From Flavobacteriaceae bacterium UBA4166 (lineage in GTDB: Bacteria > Bacteroidota > Bacteroidia > Flavobacteriales > Flavobacteriaceae), in the NCBI GenBank assembly GCA_002379985.1, contig DFVG01000053.1, forward strand, positions 1 through 63,929: a stretch of DNA of 63,929 nucleotides. Direction: 5' to 3'. Below the pieces are notes generated by a model. The model saw only the letters and a list, made by a program, of their open reading frames with translations. It made no database searches and was not told the origin of the DNA. The position numbers and the translations under genes were made by a program. The stretch's first letter is position 1. Every line of letters starts with the position of its first letter. This document shows positions 1-8,745 of the stretch, piece after piece.

Positions 1-21
1 AACCAACTGAGCTACGCGCCC
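1..21 (-). tRNA. 5' end of a tRNA gene, cut by the window edge
   Basis: Read on the minus strand, position 21 downwards gives GGGCGCG-TA-GCTC-AGTTGGTT. This is a seven-base acceptor strand, U8-A9, the D-stem GCTC and a D-loop with A14 and GG. This is the canonical first third of a bacterial tRNA. The anticodon lies outside the window, so the isotype cannot be stated. Confidence 0.85.
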
Positions 22-101
22 CAATATGTCAATTTCGCCAACTTCTAAATTCTAACAACGTGTAGCGAAGTTGCCTGTCCGCCGTAGTGAACGGAGGAGG
101 A

Positions 102-113
102 AGCTACGCGCCC
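102..113 (-). repeat. 12-base copy of the tRNA 5' terminus
   Basis: The first 12 bases of the tRNA (GGGCGCGTAGCT, minus strand 21 to 10) recur exactly at 113 to 102, starting at the tRNA's first nucleotide. The copy then runs into unrelated sequence containing the hairpin-like TCCGCCGTAGTGAACGGA. There is no D-loop or anticodon arm, so it is not a second tRNA. It may be a remnant of a duplication or integration at the tRNA, or chance. Bases 22-177 otherwise hold nothing I can name. Confidence 0.5.
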
Positions 114-177
114 TTTCAGTTAGCGGATGCAAATATAAGGTAGTTTTTATTTCCAACAAACAAATACGTAAAAAATA

Positions 178-1398
178 TCACACCATTTCAGCCACCGTAA
201 AAGTACTCCCGCCAATGAAGATTAGGTCGGTGGTACGAGCAGTATCTTTTGCTGCTTCTAACGCTTTTGCAACCGACTCAAATACAGACCCGTGTAAGTC
301 ATATTTTAGGGCTGATGCCTGCAACTGTTCCGCCGGCAACCCTCTGGGCACATCCGGGGTTGCAAAATAGTAACGTGCCTTTTTTGGAAATAGTGGCAGA
401 ATTGATGTAAGGTCTTTATCATTGACCACCCCCATTACAATATGCAACTGCTCGTACGACTCTTCGGCAATTTGCTGTAACACGTACGATAGTCCCTCCT
501 TATTATGCGCCGTATCACAAATGATCATGGGCGCTGTTCCCAAGACTTGCCACCTCCCTTGTAAACCGGTATTCACTAAGACATTTTCAAGGCCCAGCTG
601 TACGTGCTTTTCAGAAATTTTCCATCCGTGATTCCTCAAGGATTGTACGCTTGCCAATACGGTTTTCAAATTCTTCTTTTGATAATTTCCTTTAAGTGGC
701 AACTCGTAATTCGGCCAATCGGTATGTTCTGCAAACACAATTGGCGCTTGCTTTGCTTCTGCGATTTCCTGAAATACCGGTTCCGATTCTTCATGAATTT
801 CGCCAATGATTACAGGAACTCCTTGCTTGATGATGCCAGCTTTCTCACGAGCAATGGCGGCAATCGAATTTCCCAAAAACTGTGTGTGATCTAAGCCAAT
901 ATTGGTAATGACGGAAGCTTCCGGAACAATTACATTGGTACTGTCTAAGCGACCGCCCATGCCAACTTCCACGATGGCAATGTCTATGTTTTCTCTTCGG
1001 AAATAATCAAACGCCAAACCCACCGTCATTTCAAAAAATGATAAGGAGTGTTGTTCAAAAAAATCTTGATGTGTTTTTACAAAGTCTACTACCGCGTCTT
1101 CCAAGATCATCGCTCCGTTGATCTTAATACGTTCTCGAAAGTCTTTTAAATGTGGTGAGGTGTATAATCCTGTCTTAAAACCGGCCTCTTGTAAAATCGA
1201 GGAAAGCATATGACTTACGGAGCCTTTTCCATTGGTCCCGGCCACATGAACACTCTTAAAGCTGCGGTGAGGATGTTCCAAATGGTCCATCAGTGCGAGT
1301 GTATTCGACAAATCAGCTTTATAGGCTACCTGCCCCTGACGCTGGTACATGGGCAACTGCTTGAAAAGCCACGCGATGGTTTCAGAATAGTTATTCAC
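178..1398 (-). CDS. folC: Bifunctional folylpolyglutamate synthase / dihydrofolate synthase
   Basis: FolC joins glutamate to dihydropteroate and to folates using ATP, in the cytosol. At 406 residues it has the normal family length. The Mur-ligase P-loop GTNGKGS lies at residues 54-60. It is followed by TSPHL and FRERI, the folate-binding stretch, and then by the central ATPase segment with GMGGRLDSTN and GLDHTQFLG. The start gives a typical N-terminus. It is the last gene of a minus-strand run, 7 bases after the propeller protein, and is followed by the tRNA. No convincing own promoter is visible, so it is probably read from upstream. Confidence 0.95.
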   Translation of the reverse strand: MNNYSETIAWLFKQLPMYQRQGQVAYKADLSNTLALMDHLEHPHRSFKSVHVAGTNGKGSVSHMLSSILQEAGFKTGLYTSPHLKDFRERIKINGAMILEDAVVDFVKTHQDFFEQHSLSFFEMTVGLAFDYFRRENIDIAIVEVGMGGRLDSTNVIVPEASVITNIGLDHTQFLGNSIAAIAREKAGIIKQGVPVIIGEIHEESEPVFQEIAEAKQAPIVFAEHTDWPNYELPLKGNYQKKNLKTVLASVQSLRNHGWKISEKHVQLGLENVLVNTGLQGRWQVLGTAPMIICDTAHNKEGLSYVLQQIAEESYEQLHIVMGVVNDKDLTSILPLFPKKARYYFATPDVPRGLPAEQLQASALKYDLHGSVFESVAKALEAAKDTARTTDLIFIGGSTFTVAEMV

Positions 1399-1405
1399 AG
1401 TGTAT

Positions 1406-3895
1406 TTAATGAGAAACCAATAATTTTTGGGTCGTGGTTCCTTCCGAAGAAACTATTTGTACATAATACATTCCTTCCGACAAAGAAGCTACTGAAAGTT
1501 CCACTCTTTTTTGCTGCGGAAAAGCTTGCTGCTCAATTAAAGTACCTGTTGCGTTGTATAATTTCCATACACCACTTCGGGGTGCCTCGAAGGAAATTAC
1601 AGTGCTTTCCGAAGCAGGGTTCGGTGCTAGTACGGAGGAAGCTGTATCAATTTCTGAAATAGAAAAAATATCTGCACTTAAGTCTAATCGGTAGCTCGAC
1701 CGACCGTAGGTGGCAATGTATAACTGATCGTTCGCTTCGTCAATGTGCATGTCATTAACCACCACCGATGGGATGTTCGCTCCCAACACCTGCCAATTGG
1801 CTCCTTCATCCTGACTCCCAAACACGCCTACATCCGTAGCGATGATCAAATTATCAAAGCGATCTTTTACAATATCATTCACGGGAATATCCGGCAAACC
1901 GGCCCCAATATTCGTCCACGTAGCGCCGGCATCGGTACTTTTATAGACATGGCCGTTGTTTTCTCCAAAGCGATAGCCAGAAAGGGTTACATATACCGTG
2001 TTGGCATCATCCCGATCGGCCAGCACCTTAGTGACCCAACGCTCTGGAAGTCCGGCCGAAATATCGGTCCAGGTTGTCCCTCCATCAGGTGTTGTAAACA
2101 CGGTACCATCGTCGGCTCCTGTATAAATTCTGTTGCTTTCAAGCGTAGAAACATCAATGGTAGTTATCGTTCCGAAGGTCAGATTTCCTCCGCCCGGGCC
2201 GGCTGTGAGATCCGGACTAATAACAGTCCAATTGTTCGCCGCATTTGTACTTCGGTAGAGTCGATTGGTACCAAAGTACAAGGTCTGTGAATTATTGGGG
2301 TCAAAACAAATTGGCGTATCCCAGTTGTTTCGATCGGTACCGTCGATGCCATTCAAAACTAAATTAAAAGAAGCGCCATTATTCGTCGATTTCACGAGTC
2401 CGCCATACTGCGATAAAGCATAAATAATGTTGGTGTTCGTGGGGTCTACCAAAGGCTGAAAGCCGTCTCCTCCTGTAATGATATTCCAATCTCCCAACGA
2501 ACCTGAAGTGGTTCGCATGGTACTATTATCTTGAGCACCCCCATATCGTTTATCACTGTTTTGAGCATCTACATGAAAGCGGTAAAATTGTGTAATAGGC
2601 AAGGTTTCGTCTTTTGTCCAACTTGCTCCCCCATTCAAGCTTTTATAGAATCCGCCATCATTCCCCAACAATACAATATTAGAATTTGTCGGGTGGAACG
2701 CTAACGCATGCTGATCTACATGTACTCCCGGGAAAGACGTATTCCAGTTATTCCCTCCATCGGTTGATTTTTCTACAACAAAATCTACGTTATACAGCAC
2801 GTCTTCATCTGAAGGATCTACATAAATTCCACGAAACCACCAATGAAAACCTACACTGGTCAACTGACTCGAATTCACTTCCGTCCAGGAATCCCCCCCG
2901 TTGCTACTTCTATACACCCCCTCAATGCTTCCAGCTGCATTGGCGTAGCGCGCGTACAATACATCGGGATTCGATGGCGCGACCACGATACTAATCCGAC
3001 CTTTATCAGTAGGCGCTGAAGGAAGCCCGTTATTCAATTCGGTCCATGAATCTCCTCCGTTTACAGATCGGTAGATTCCTGAAGTAGCACCGCCATATTG
3101 TCTGAACTCCGGTCGGCGTATGCGCTCCCAGGTTGCTGCGTATAGAATATCGCCATTAGTAGGGTGCATTGCCATATCGATCACTCCGGTCACATCACTA
3201 ATGAATAACACCTGTTCCCAGGTGGTGCCACCGTCGGTAGTTCGGTAGACGCCACGATTGTCGTCATCCCGAAAAAGAGGCCCCATGGCGCCTACGAAGA
3301 CGGTATTTCCATCGTTAGGATCCATTAAAATTTTACCCACGCTGCCAATATCTGGCAAGCCTTTAGGTTGCCACGTAAGGCCGCCATCAATGCTTTGATA
3401 TACCCCGTCACCATCGTAGGCTAAAGAACCTCCTCCGGCATTGACTTCCCCGGTACCTACCCAAACAATGTCGTTATTCGCTTCGGAAATAGTGATGTCG
3501 CCAATAGACAGCATTTCCTGATCATCAAAAATGGGCGCCCAACTGCTTCCTCCATTCGTAGTTTTAAAGATGCCTCCGGAAGCCGCCCCAACATAATAGG
3601 TATCAGGGTTGTTGGAAACGATCTCAATATCGGTAATACGACCCCCAATGTTAGTAGGTCCTGTAAATTCCCACACGGCTGCGGAAGGCGCCTCGCTGTT
3701 GCGTTGTTTTTTCCAGGCAATGGCTTCCCGATACGCCGTGGTATTAAGTTGTCCCGATGGAAACGCCCGTTGCATAAACATCACGTCTGTAGGCGCTTTT
3801 TCTGATGGTTTTTCTGAAGGAATTGGTAGCTGTGTGTCTTGACAGCCGATAAATAGGATGGATAGTATCAGCAGAGCATAGTATTGAAGCTTCAT
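1406..3895 (-). CDS. Sortilin/BNR-type beta-propeller protein with type IX sorting domain
   Basis: This is an 829-residue exported protein. The N-terminus is a signal peptide ending in LFIGC, a lipobox-like site at Cys18. The body consists of many repeats of the type (S/T)xDGGxxWxxxxxGLP with Asp-box turns, characteristic of VPS10/sortilin and YCF48-like BNR propellers. The last roughly 75 residues (LAPNPA ... GVWKLYNATGTLI ... GMYYVQI ... QKLLVSH) form a type A Por/T9SS C-terminal sorting domain. The protein is therefore probably surface-exposed or secreted. The propeller ligand is unknown. It lies 45 bases after tonB and 7 bases before folC. Having both a lipobox and a sorting domain is odd (see findings). 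Confidence 0.88.
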   Translation of the reverse strand: MKLQYYALLILSILFIGCQDTQLPIPSEKPSEKAPTDVMFMQRAFPSGQLNTTAYREAIAWKKQRNSEAPSAAVWEFTGPTNIGGRITDIEIVSNNPDTYYVGAASGGIFKTTNGGSSWAPIFDDQEMLSIGDITISEANNDIVWVGTGEVNAGGGSLAYDGDGVYQSIDGGLTWQPKGLPDIGSVGKILMDPNDGNTVFVGAMGPLFRDDDNRGVYRTTDGGTTWEQVLFISDVTGVIDMAMHPTNGDILYAATWERIRRPEFRQYGGATSGIYRSVNGGDSWTELNNGLPSAPTDKGRISIVVAPSNPDVLYARYANAAGSIEGVYRSSNGGDSWTEVNSSQLTSVGFHWWFRGIYVDPSDEDVLYNVDFVVEKSTDGGNNWNTSFPGVHVDQHALAFHPTNSNIVLLGNDGGFYKSLNGGASWTKDETLPITQFYRFHVDAQNSDKRYGGAQDNSTMRTTSGSLGDWNIITGGDGFQPLVDPTNTNIIYALSQYGGLVKSTNNGASFNLVLNGIDGTDRNNWDTPICFDPNNSQTLYFGTNRLYRSTNAANNWTVISPDLTAGPGGGNLTFGTITTIDVSTLESNRIYTGADDGTVFTTPDGGTTWTDISAGLPERWVTKVLADRDDANTVYVTLSGYRFGENNGHVYKSTDAGATWTNIGAGLPDIPVNDIVKDRFDNLIIATDVGVFGSQDEGANWQVLGANIPSVVVNDMHIDEANDQLYIATYGRSSYRLDLSADIFSISEIDTASSVLAPNPASESTVISFEAPRSGVWKLYNATGTLIEQQAFPQQKRVELSVASLSEGMYYVQIVSSEGTTTQKLLVSH

Positions 3896-3940
3896 GGTAT
3901 CTTATTTTGGATAAAGATACTCAAAAATCAAAGGGTGGTT

Positions 3941-4759
3941 CTACTGCGAAAGTTTGAAATTATAGATGATCTTCCCGATCTGCTTGATGGGCGCGTTGTT
4001 ATCGGAATTGAATTTTGTGGCGTACGCATTTTCTTCTGCCTTGTCTAACAAGCATTTAGAATTATTGGTAGTACCACGTACTCCTGCCTTTGCATCTATA
4101 ACTCGACCGCTTTTATTAACCTCTATACTTACCACTACTTTTCCTGCTTCATTACATTCTTGAGGATCTCTTGGTTTGTTCAGTGCTTTTCGGCCACCCA
4201 GTAAATAATTTCCATCGCCGTCTAATCCCTTACCGGTACCATAATAACTTTTGGCATTAGGGTCGCCATTGGGGTCTCCTTTATCACCCCTAGTGTTGTC
4301 GTCGCCTTCGCTGCCTTGGGCCGTTCCGTTGTTTTTAGGTCCGTTGATCAAACTAGAAATGGCATCAGTAGTAGTCTTATCAGGTTTGGGTTCTACCTTT
4401 TTTGGAGGTTCCTTCTTAGGAGTTTCTTTAGGCGTTTCTACCGCTTCTACCTTTTTCTCTTCTTTTTTGATGACGGGTGCTTCCTCATTGTCTTGTGTCA
4501 CAACCTCTTCTTTAATCTCACTTTTGGGTTGTGAAACAGGTGGTGGGGTTGTTTCCTGCGGTGCCGATTTGATAGGTTCATTCGGCTGAATGTCTCCACT
4601 ACCCGTGTCCATCGTACCAAAATTCACGGCAATCCCATCTTCGGGTGGTGGGTCTAAGTAGGTGAGCCCCACATAAAATAACAGCAGCAAAATAAGCACA
4701 TGCAGTACCACGGTGATGGTCATGCTTTTCTTTTTATGTTGGGTGTCTAATAGTGCCAT
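3941..4759 (-). CDS. tonB: TonB-family energy transducer
   Basis: The 272-residue protein is expected to span the periplasm and pass ExbB/ExbD energy to outer-membrane receptors. After a short cytoplasmic tail there is one membrane segment at about residues 14-32. A long Pro/Lys/Glu-rich spacer follows (PPKKVEPKP and similar), then a Gly/Asp/Asn-rich stretch. The C-terminal domain has VVVSIEVNKSGRVIDA, the usual TonB beta-strand pattern. It follows exbB and exbD in the same direction, separated from exbD by 130 bases of palindromic repeat. Its receptor partners are not in the window. The C-terminal domain resembles the Bacteroidota TonB-like group rather than enterobacterial TonB. Confidence 0.85.
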   Translation of the reverse strand: MALLDTQHKKKSMTITVVLHVLILLLLFYVGLTYLDPPPEDGIAVNFGTMDTGSGDIQPNEPIKSAPQETTPPPVSQPKSEIKEEVVTQDNEEAPVIKKEEKKVEAVETPKETPKKEPPKKVEPKPDKTTTDAISSLINGPKNNGTAQGSEGDDNTRGDKGDPNGDPNAKSYYGTGKGLDGDGNYLLGGRKALNKPRDPQECNEAGKVVVSIEVNKSGRVIDAKAGVRGTTNNSKCLLDKAEENAYATKFNSDNNAPIKQIGKIIYNFKLSQ

Positions 4760-4840
4760 GTGTTGTTGAACTACAAATTTGATTCCAATGTTGTTACTGC
4801 GTTACGGATTGAGGCAACCTACCGTGTAGTGCCGAAAGTC

Positions 4841-4889
4841 TACCTCTGCCGGCAGGCAGGCCGGACCGCGCCGCAGGCGTGGGAACGCC
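4841..4889. repeat. Palindromic GC-rich repeat between exbD and tonB
   Basis: The stretch contains TGCCGGCA extended to CTGCCGGCAG, then GGCAGGCAGG. Next comes a perfect hairpin, GGCGT (4876-4880), loop GGGA, ACGCC (4885-4889), that abuts the exbD stop codon. It is much more GC-rich than its surroundings and has no T-run on either side, so it is not an ordinary terminator. Similar TGCCGGCAGGCAGG units are common as intergenic repeats in Flavobacteriaceae (general knowledge). The rest of 4760-4840 shows nothing recognisable. Confidence 0.6.
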
Positions 4890-5282
4890 CTAATTAGGAC
4901 GCACCGCTAGAACGACCTTAAAATCGTTTTTATTAGCAATGTCCATCACAAAGACCGCATCTTCAATGGGCACGCCCTCTTCGGCTCTTAAAATGATGGT
5001 AGGTTCGTCTTGTCCCGCTAGTATACTTTTTAATTCTGATTCGATACTGTATTCACTTACCCGCTCTTTATTTACATAGTATGCTCCTGCGCTCGTAATA
5101 CTCACCGAGGCCTTTTGCTGATTGGTTGATTTTCCTTTTGCCTTTGGAAGAATAAGATCTAGGGCATCTGGTGTGATCGCTGGAGAGGTCAAGAGGAAAA
5201 AGACCAACAACAGAAATACAATATCGGTCATAGAGCTCATGCTGAATTCGGGACTGATTTTATTTCGACCGCGTAAATTCAT
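4890..5282 (-). CDS. exbD: ExbD/TolR-family biopolymer transport protein
   Basis: At 130 residues it has the family length. There is a short cytoplasmic N-terminus (NKISPEFS), then SSMTDIVFLLLVFFLL, a single membrane segment with the conserved Asp (TD) that carries protons in ExbD/TolR. A periplasmic domain follows, ending in FKVVLAVRPN. It forms the proton channel with ExbB, whose stop codon lies 1 base upstream, so the two are translationally coupled. TolR is an alternative reading, but the adjacent TonB gene favours ExbD. Confidence 0.9.
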   Translation of the reverse strand: MNLRGRNKISPEFSMSSMTDIVFLLLVFFLLTSPAITPDALDLILPKAKGKSTNQQKASVSITSAGAYYVNKERVSEYSIESELKSILAGQDEPTIILRAEEGVPIEDAVFVMDIANKNDFKVVLAVRPN

Positions 5283-5283
5283 C

Positions 5284-5985
5284 TTAAGCCGGTTCGTTTA
5301 GTAAGTCGAGGAAATCTACTGCTGTGGCTTCCATTTGGTGTACCACTTTGTCGGTACGCACCACCAAGTGATTATATCCCATATAAGCAATAATCCCAAC
5401 GATCAATCCGGCCACGGTCGTGGTCATTGCGGTGTAAATACCTTCCGCAAGGGCGCCCATTTCTGCTTGTCCGCTGCTTGTCGCCAACTGATGAAAGGCC
5501 AGTACCATCCCGATCACCGTTCCTAAGAAACCGATCATGGGTGCGGCTCCGGCAATGGTCGCCAAAACACTTACGTTCTTTTCGAGCTTATAGACCTCTA
5601 ATCGACCCGCATTTTCGATAGCGGTGTTGATGTCTTCTAACGGACTCCCAATGCGCGATACTCCTTTTTCGGTAAGCCGAGCCACCGGACTATTTTGTTG
5701 TGCACACAGCACTTTCGCCGCCTGTACATTTCCGGAGGCAACGTTATCTTTAATTTGGTTCATGAAATTATTGTCCAGTTTGGAAGCTGCTTTGATCGCA
5801 AACAAGCGTTCAAAATAGATATACACGGCAATAAAAAGTAAGATAAACAATACACCAATAATGACTTGTGCGCCAAGGCCGCCGTTCATAATCAGTTCGA
5901 TAACCGACAGTGTTTTTTCTTCCACAACAGGCTCAAGTTCTTGCCCGGTTGTTTCGGCACCGTCCTGAAAAAAGAGGGTAAGCAT
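5284..5985 (-). CDS. exbB: MotA/TolQ/ExbB proton channel protein
   Basis: The 233-residue inner-membrane protein has a first membrane segment at about residues 37-60 (VIIGVLFILLFIAVYIY). A cytoplasmic domain follows, then two membrane segments with the family signature AAPMIGFLGTVIGM and TTVAGLIVGIIAYM. With ExbD it turns proton-motive force into movement of TonB. It is the first gene of exbB-exbD-tonB and lies 55 bases after nhaD. I found no clear TAnnTTTG box in that gap, so it may be read together with nhaD. Confidence 0.93.
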   Translation of the reverse strand: MLTLFFQDGAETTGQELEPVVEEKTLSVIELIMNGGLGAQVIIGVLFILLFIAVYIYFERLFAIKAASKLDNNFMNQIKDNVASGNVQAAKVLCAQQNSPVARLTEKGVSRIGSPLEDINTAIENAGRLEVYKLEKNVSVLATIAGAAPMIGFLGTVIGMVLAFHQLATSSGQAEMGALAEGIYTAMTTTVAGLIVGIIAYMGYNHLVVRTDKVVHQMEATAVDFLDLLNEPA

Positions 5986-6040
5986 AGGTTCCTTTAAGTT
6001 TTAATGGATAACGATAATCGTGTCTATAAATTGTTTGGGC

Positions 6041-7408
6041 TTAGAAAAGATATTCTACCGCTAAGAAGACAGCGGCACCGGCCAAGAAGCCAATGAATGC
6101 CAACCATGCTACTTTACGCAGATACCAGATAAAGTCGATTCGCTCCATTCCCATGGCAGCTACACCCGCAGCAGAACCAATGATGAGCATACTTCCACCA
6201 GTTCCGGCAGAATACGCGATGAAATGCCATAAGGGAGAATCCATAGGCGCATCGTACATCCCCATCGATGCCGCAACCAGCGGAACATTATCAATGATAG
6301 CAGATAACACACCCAATAAGAGTACCACCACATCCTGACTTGGAATGGCTTTCTGTAATACTTCCGCTAAATATCGAAGCGTTCCTACTTCTTCCCCATT
6401 GACGACTCCGTATACCAGACTTTCGAGCCCGGCGACAGCCATCAAAATTCCCAAGAAGAAAAGAATACTGGAAATTTCAATACGCGACAACGCTTTATGC
6501 GCCGAGTAGAGATGACGGCGTTCTTCGGAAAAATCTTCTTCCGGATGAATGTATTCGGATACGAGCCAGACAACTCCCAGTGCCAACATCATTCCCATAT
6601 AGGGAGGCAAGTGCGTTACCGTTTTAAAGATCGGCACCGAAACGATCATTCCTAACCCCAAGAACAGCATGGTTCTACTACTGAGTAAGCGTTCTGCCTC
6701 CAGATCTTCTGTAGTATCAACGGAGATCTCTCCTTTAAAAGGCTTCAACATACCCGCGATAAAGAACGGTAATAAGAAACATGCAATAGATGGTAACACA
6801 ACGTATTCTATGAGTCCGAGTGCACTCACACGATCTGCGATCCACAACATCGTGGTGGTGACGTCTCCAATGGGCGACCATGCTCCACCTGCATTGGCGG
6901 CAATCACAACCATTGCCGCATACCAAAGTCGGTCTTCTCGCTTCTGAATGAGCTTTCGCAGCAAGGTCACTAATACGATAGTAGCCGTTAGGTTATCAAT
7001 AATCGCGGAAAGTATAAAGGCCAAAATACCGATGATCCACAACAACTTACGCTTACTTCTCGTTTTCACGGCGCCTTTCAGCACTTCAAAACCACGGTGA
7101 AGATCAATGATTTCCACAATGGTCATCGCACCGATCAAAAAGATGAGAATCTCTGCCGTCTTTCCTAAATGGTGCAAAAGCGTTCCATTGAAGCCTTCTT
7201 CGGCAGCTTCTCCACCCGACAAGAAATTAAAAGCTTGTTCTTCGGTATTAATGACATCGAACCAACCTTCATGGAATCCAACAGCTAAAAGTGCCCAAAT
7301 AAGGGCAGCCATAATAAGGGCCGGTACAGTTTTGTCAAGTTTTAAGGGGTGTTCGAGGGTAATAGAGAGATAACCTATTACGAATATCAAAATAATAATG
7401 GACTCCAT
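6041..7408 (-). CDS. nhaD: NhaD-type sodium/proton antiporter
   Basis: The 455-residue polytopic membrane protein exchanges Na+ (and Li+) for protons. It has about a dozen hydrophobic segments. The paired motifs of the ion-transporter superfamily are present: IIDNLTATIVLVTLLRK in the first half and IIDNVPLVAASMGM in the second. AGGAWSPIGDVTTTM also fits NhaD. It lies 23 bases downstream of the amino-acid dehydrogenase and 55 bases upstream of exbB. A Na+ antiporter next to a proton-driven TonB motor suits a marine lifestyle, although linkage does not prove joint function. Confidence 0.92.
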   Translation of the reverse strand: MESIIILIFVIGYLSITLEHPLKLDKTVPALIMAALIWALLAVGFHEGWFDVINTEEQAFNFLSGGEAAEEGFNGTLLHHLGKTAEILIFLIGAMTIVEIIDLHRGFEVLKGAVKTRSKRKLLWIIGILAFILSAIIDNLTATIVLVTLLRKLIQKREDRLWYAAMVVIAANAGGAWSPIGDVTTTMLWIADRVSALGLIEYVVLPSIACFLLPFFIAGMLKPFKGEISVDTTEDLEAERLLSSRTMLFLGLGMIVSVPIFKTVTHLPPYMGMMLALGVVWLVSEYIHPEEDFSEERRHLYSAHKALSRIEISSILFFLGILMAVAGLESLVYGVVNGEEVGTLRYLAEVLQKAIPSQDVVVLLLGVLSAIIDNVPLVAASMGMYDAPMDSPLWHFIAYSAGTGGSMLIIGSAAGVAAMGMERIDFIWYLRKVAWLAFIGFLAGAAVFLAVEYLF

Positions 7409-7431
7409 ATATGGTTGTAATTAGTGAGGTT

Positions 7432-8658
7432 CTAAATTAATTGTTTCAAGGCAATTTCGAAAGCGGTCTTGCTAATATTTGTCTTGGTGCTGTTATTGTC
7501 AAATGTATTTTGAATGGCATTGCGAATAGTCATGGAAGTATCGTTGAAGATCGCTTCATCAGTCATTTGCACCTTTCGCTCCATAAAATAGGCGAAAACG
7601 CGAGCCATCCCGCAATTGCTAATAAAGTCTGGGATCAAACTCACTTGATTATCGGTAAATTCCATGATGGGGCCGAAAAAGATCTCGGTATCCGCAAAAG
7701 GCACATTTGCCCCGCAGCTTATGACTTCCAAGCCCGTATCTATCAACGTGGCGATCTGCTCTTTGGTAATTAATCGGGACGCGGCACAGGGTGCAAAGAT
7801 TTCAGCTTCGAGACTCCAAATCTTTTCGTTCATCTCTTCAAACGAGAGCATATTTTCAGCTTGAAGTGTATTGCGTTCTTTTTTCAGGAATAAGGCTTTT
7901 ATTTCTTCAAATTCCAATCCATCTTCATCAATAATTCCGCCTACCCGATCAATGATCCCCACAATCCGTGCTCCTGATTGCGCCAAATAATAGGCAGCTG
8001 AAGCTCCAACATTTCCAAATCCTTGTACGATGGCACGTTTTCCTTTGATATCGCCTCCGTAAATTTCGTAATAATGCCGTACTGCTTCGGCCACCCCGTA
8101 TCCGGTGATCATGTCGGCTACTGTATATTTTCTAGAAGCGTCGGGAGAGTAAGTTTCATTTTCCAATACCTTGATCACCCCCTGCCGTAATTGACCGATA
8201 CGATTGATCTTATCGGCTTCCGTTGGAGTAAAATGACCATTGAACACCCCTTCTTGCGGGTGCCATACACCGCTCTCTTCAGTAATTGGAATCACTTCAT
8301 GGATTTCATCTACATTCAGATCACCGCCTGTTCCGTAGTATGCTTTCAACAAAGGTGAGACCGCTCTATACCAGCGCTCTAACACTCCTTTTTTTCGAGG
8401 ATCGCTTGGATCAAAGTTGATTCCTGATTTCGCCCCACCTATCGGCGGTCCCGACACGGTAAACTTCACCTCCATGGTCTTTGCCAAGGAGAGCACTTCG
8501 TTCTGGTCTAAACCAGGACGCATGCGTGTTCCACCTCCCGCAGCTCCTCCGCGAAGCGAATTAATTACGGTCCAGCCTTCTGCTTCGGTTTCTGGATCAT
8601 TCCAATGGAATACGATTTCAGGATCTTTCTCTTCGTACTTTTTAAGTAGTTCTTTCAT
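7432..8658 (-). CDS. Glu/Leu/Phe/Val dehydrogenase family enzyme
   Basis: At 408 residues it is an NAD(P)-dependent oxidative deaminase of an L-amino acid, interconverting amino and 2-oxo acids. The dimerisation and substrate domain carries PPIGGAKSGI with the catalytic-type Lys77, followed by GTGGDLNVDE in place of the usual PAxDVGT. The Rossmann motif GFGNVG lies at residues 213-218. The substrate cannot be fixed from sequence. Glutamate, leucine and valine remain possible, and the altered GGDLNVDE loop makes canonical glutamate dehydrogenase less certain. It heads the minus-strand run; a perfect -7 box lies 42 bases upstream. Confidence 0.88.
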   Translation of the reverse strand: MKELLKKYEEKDPEIVFHWNDPETEAEGWTVINSLRGGAAGGGTRMRPGLDQNEVLSLAKTMEVKFTVSGPPIGGAKSGINFDPSDPRKKGVLERWYRAVSPLLKAYYGTGGDLNVDEIHEVIPITEESGVWHPQEGVFNGHFTPTEADKINRIGQLRQGVIKVLENETYSPDASRKYTVADMITGYGVAEAVRHYYEIYGGDIKGKRAIVQGFGNVGASAAYYLAQSGARIVGIIDRVGGIIDEDGLEFEEIKALFLKKERNTLQAENMLSFEEMNEKIWSLEAEIFAPCAASRLITKEQIATLIDTGLEVISCGANVPFADTEIFFGPIMEFTDNQVSLIPDFISNCGMARVFAYFMERKVQMTDEAIFNDTSMTIRNAIQNTFDNNSTKTNISKTAFEIALKQLI

Positions 8659-8699
8659 GCAAAGATTGCTTCGATAGGGAGTTTTAAAAGTAAGAATTA

Positions 8700-8707
8700 C
8701 AAATATA
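8700..8707 (-). promoter_or_regulatory. -7 box for the amino-acid dehydrogenase gene
   Basis: On the minus strand this reads TATATTTG, a perfect TAnnTTTG box, 42 bases before the ATG at 8658. No TTG sits at the expected -33 distance, so only the -7 part supports the call. The remainder of 8659-8745 shows no other signal. Confidence 0.4.
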
Positions 8708-8745
8708 GAAAAGTTGTGAAGCCTTTAGGTTATTTTACCATTATT

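Noticed and set aside
102..113. A second tRNA gene
   Set aside because: Only the first 12 bases match, and no anticodon or T-arm follows.
71..370. Plus-strand open frame overlapping the folC end
   Set aside because: It is antisense to folC for most of its length, its composition is low-complexity, and it has no ribosome site or family resemblance.
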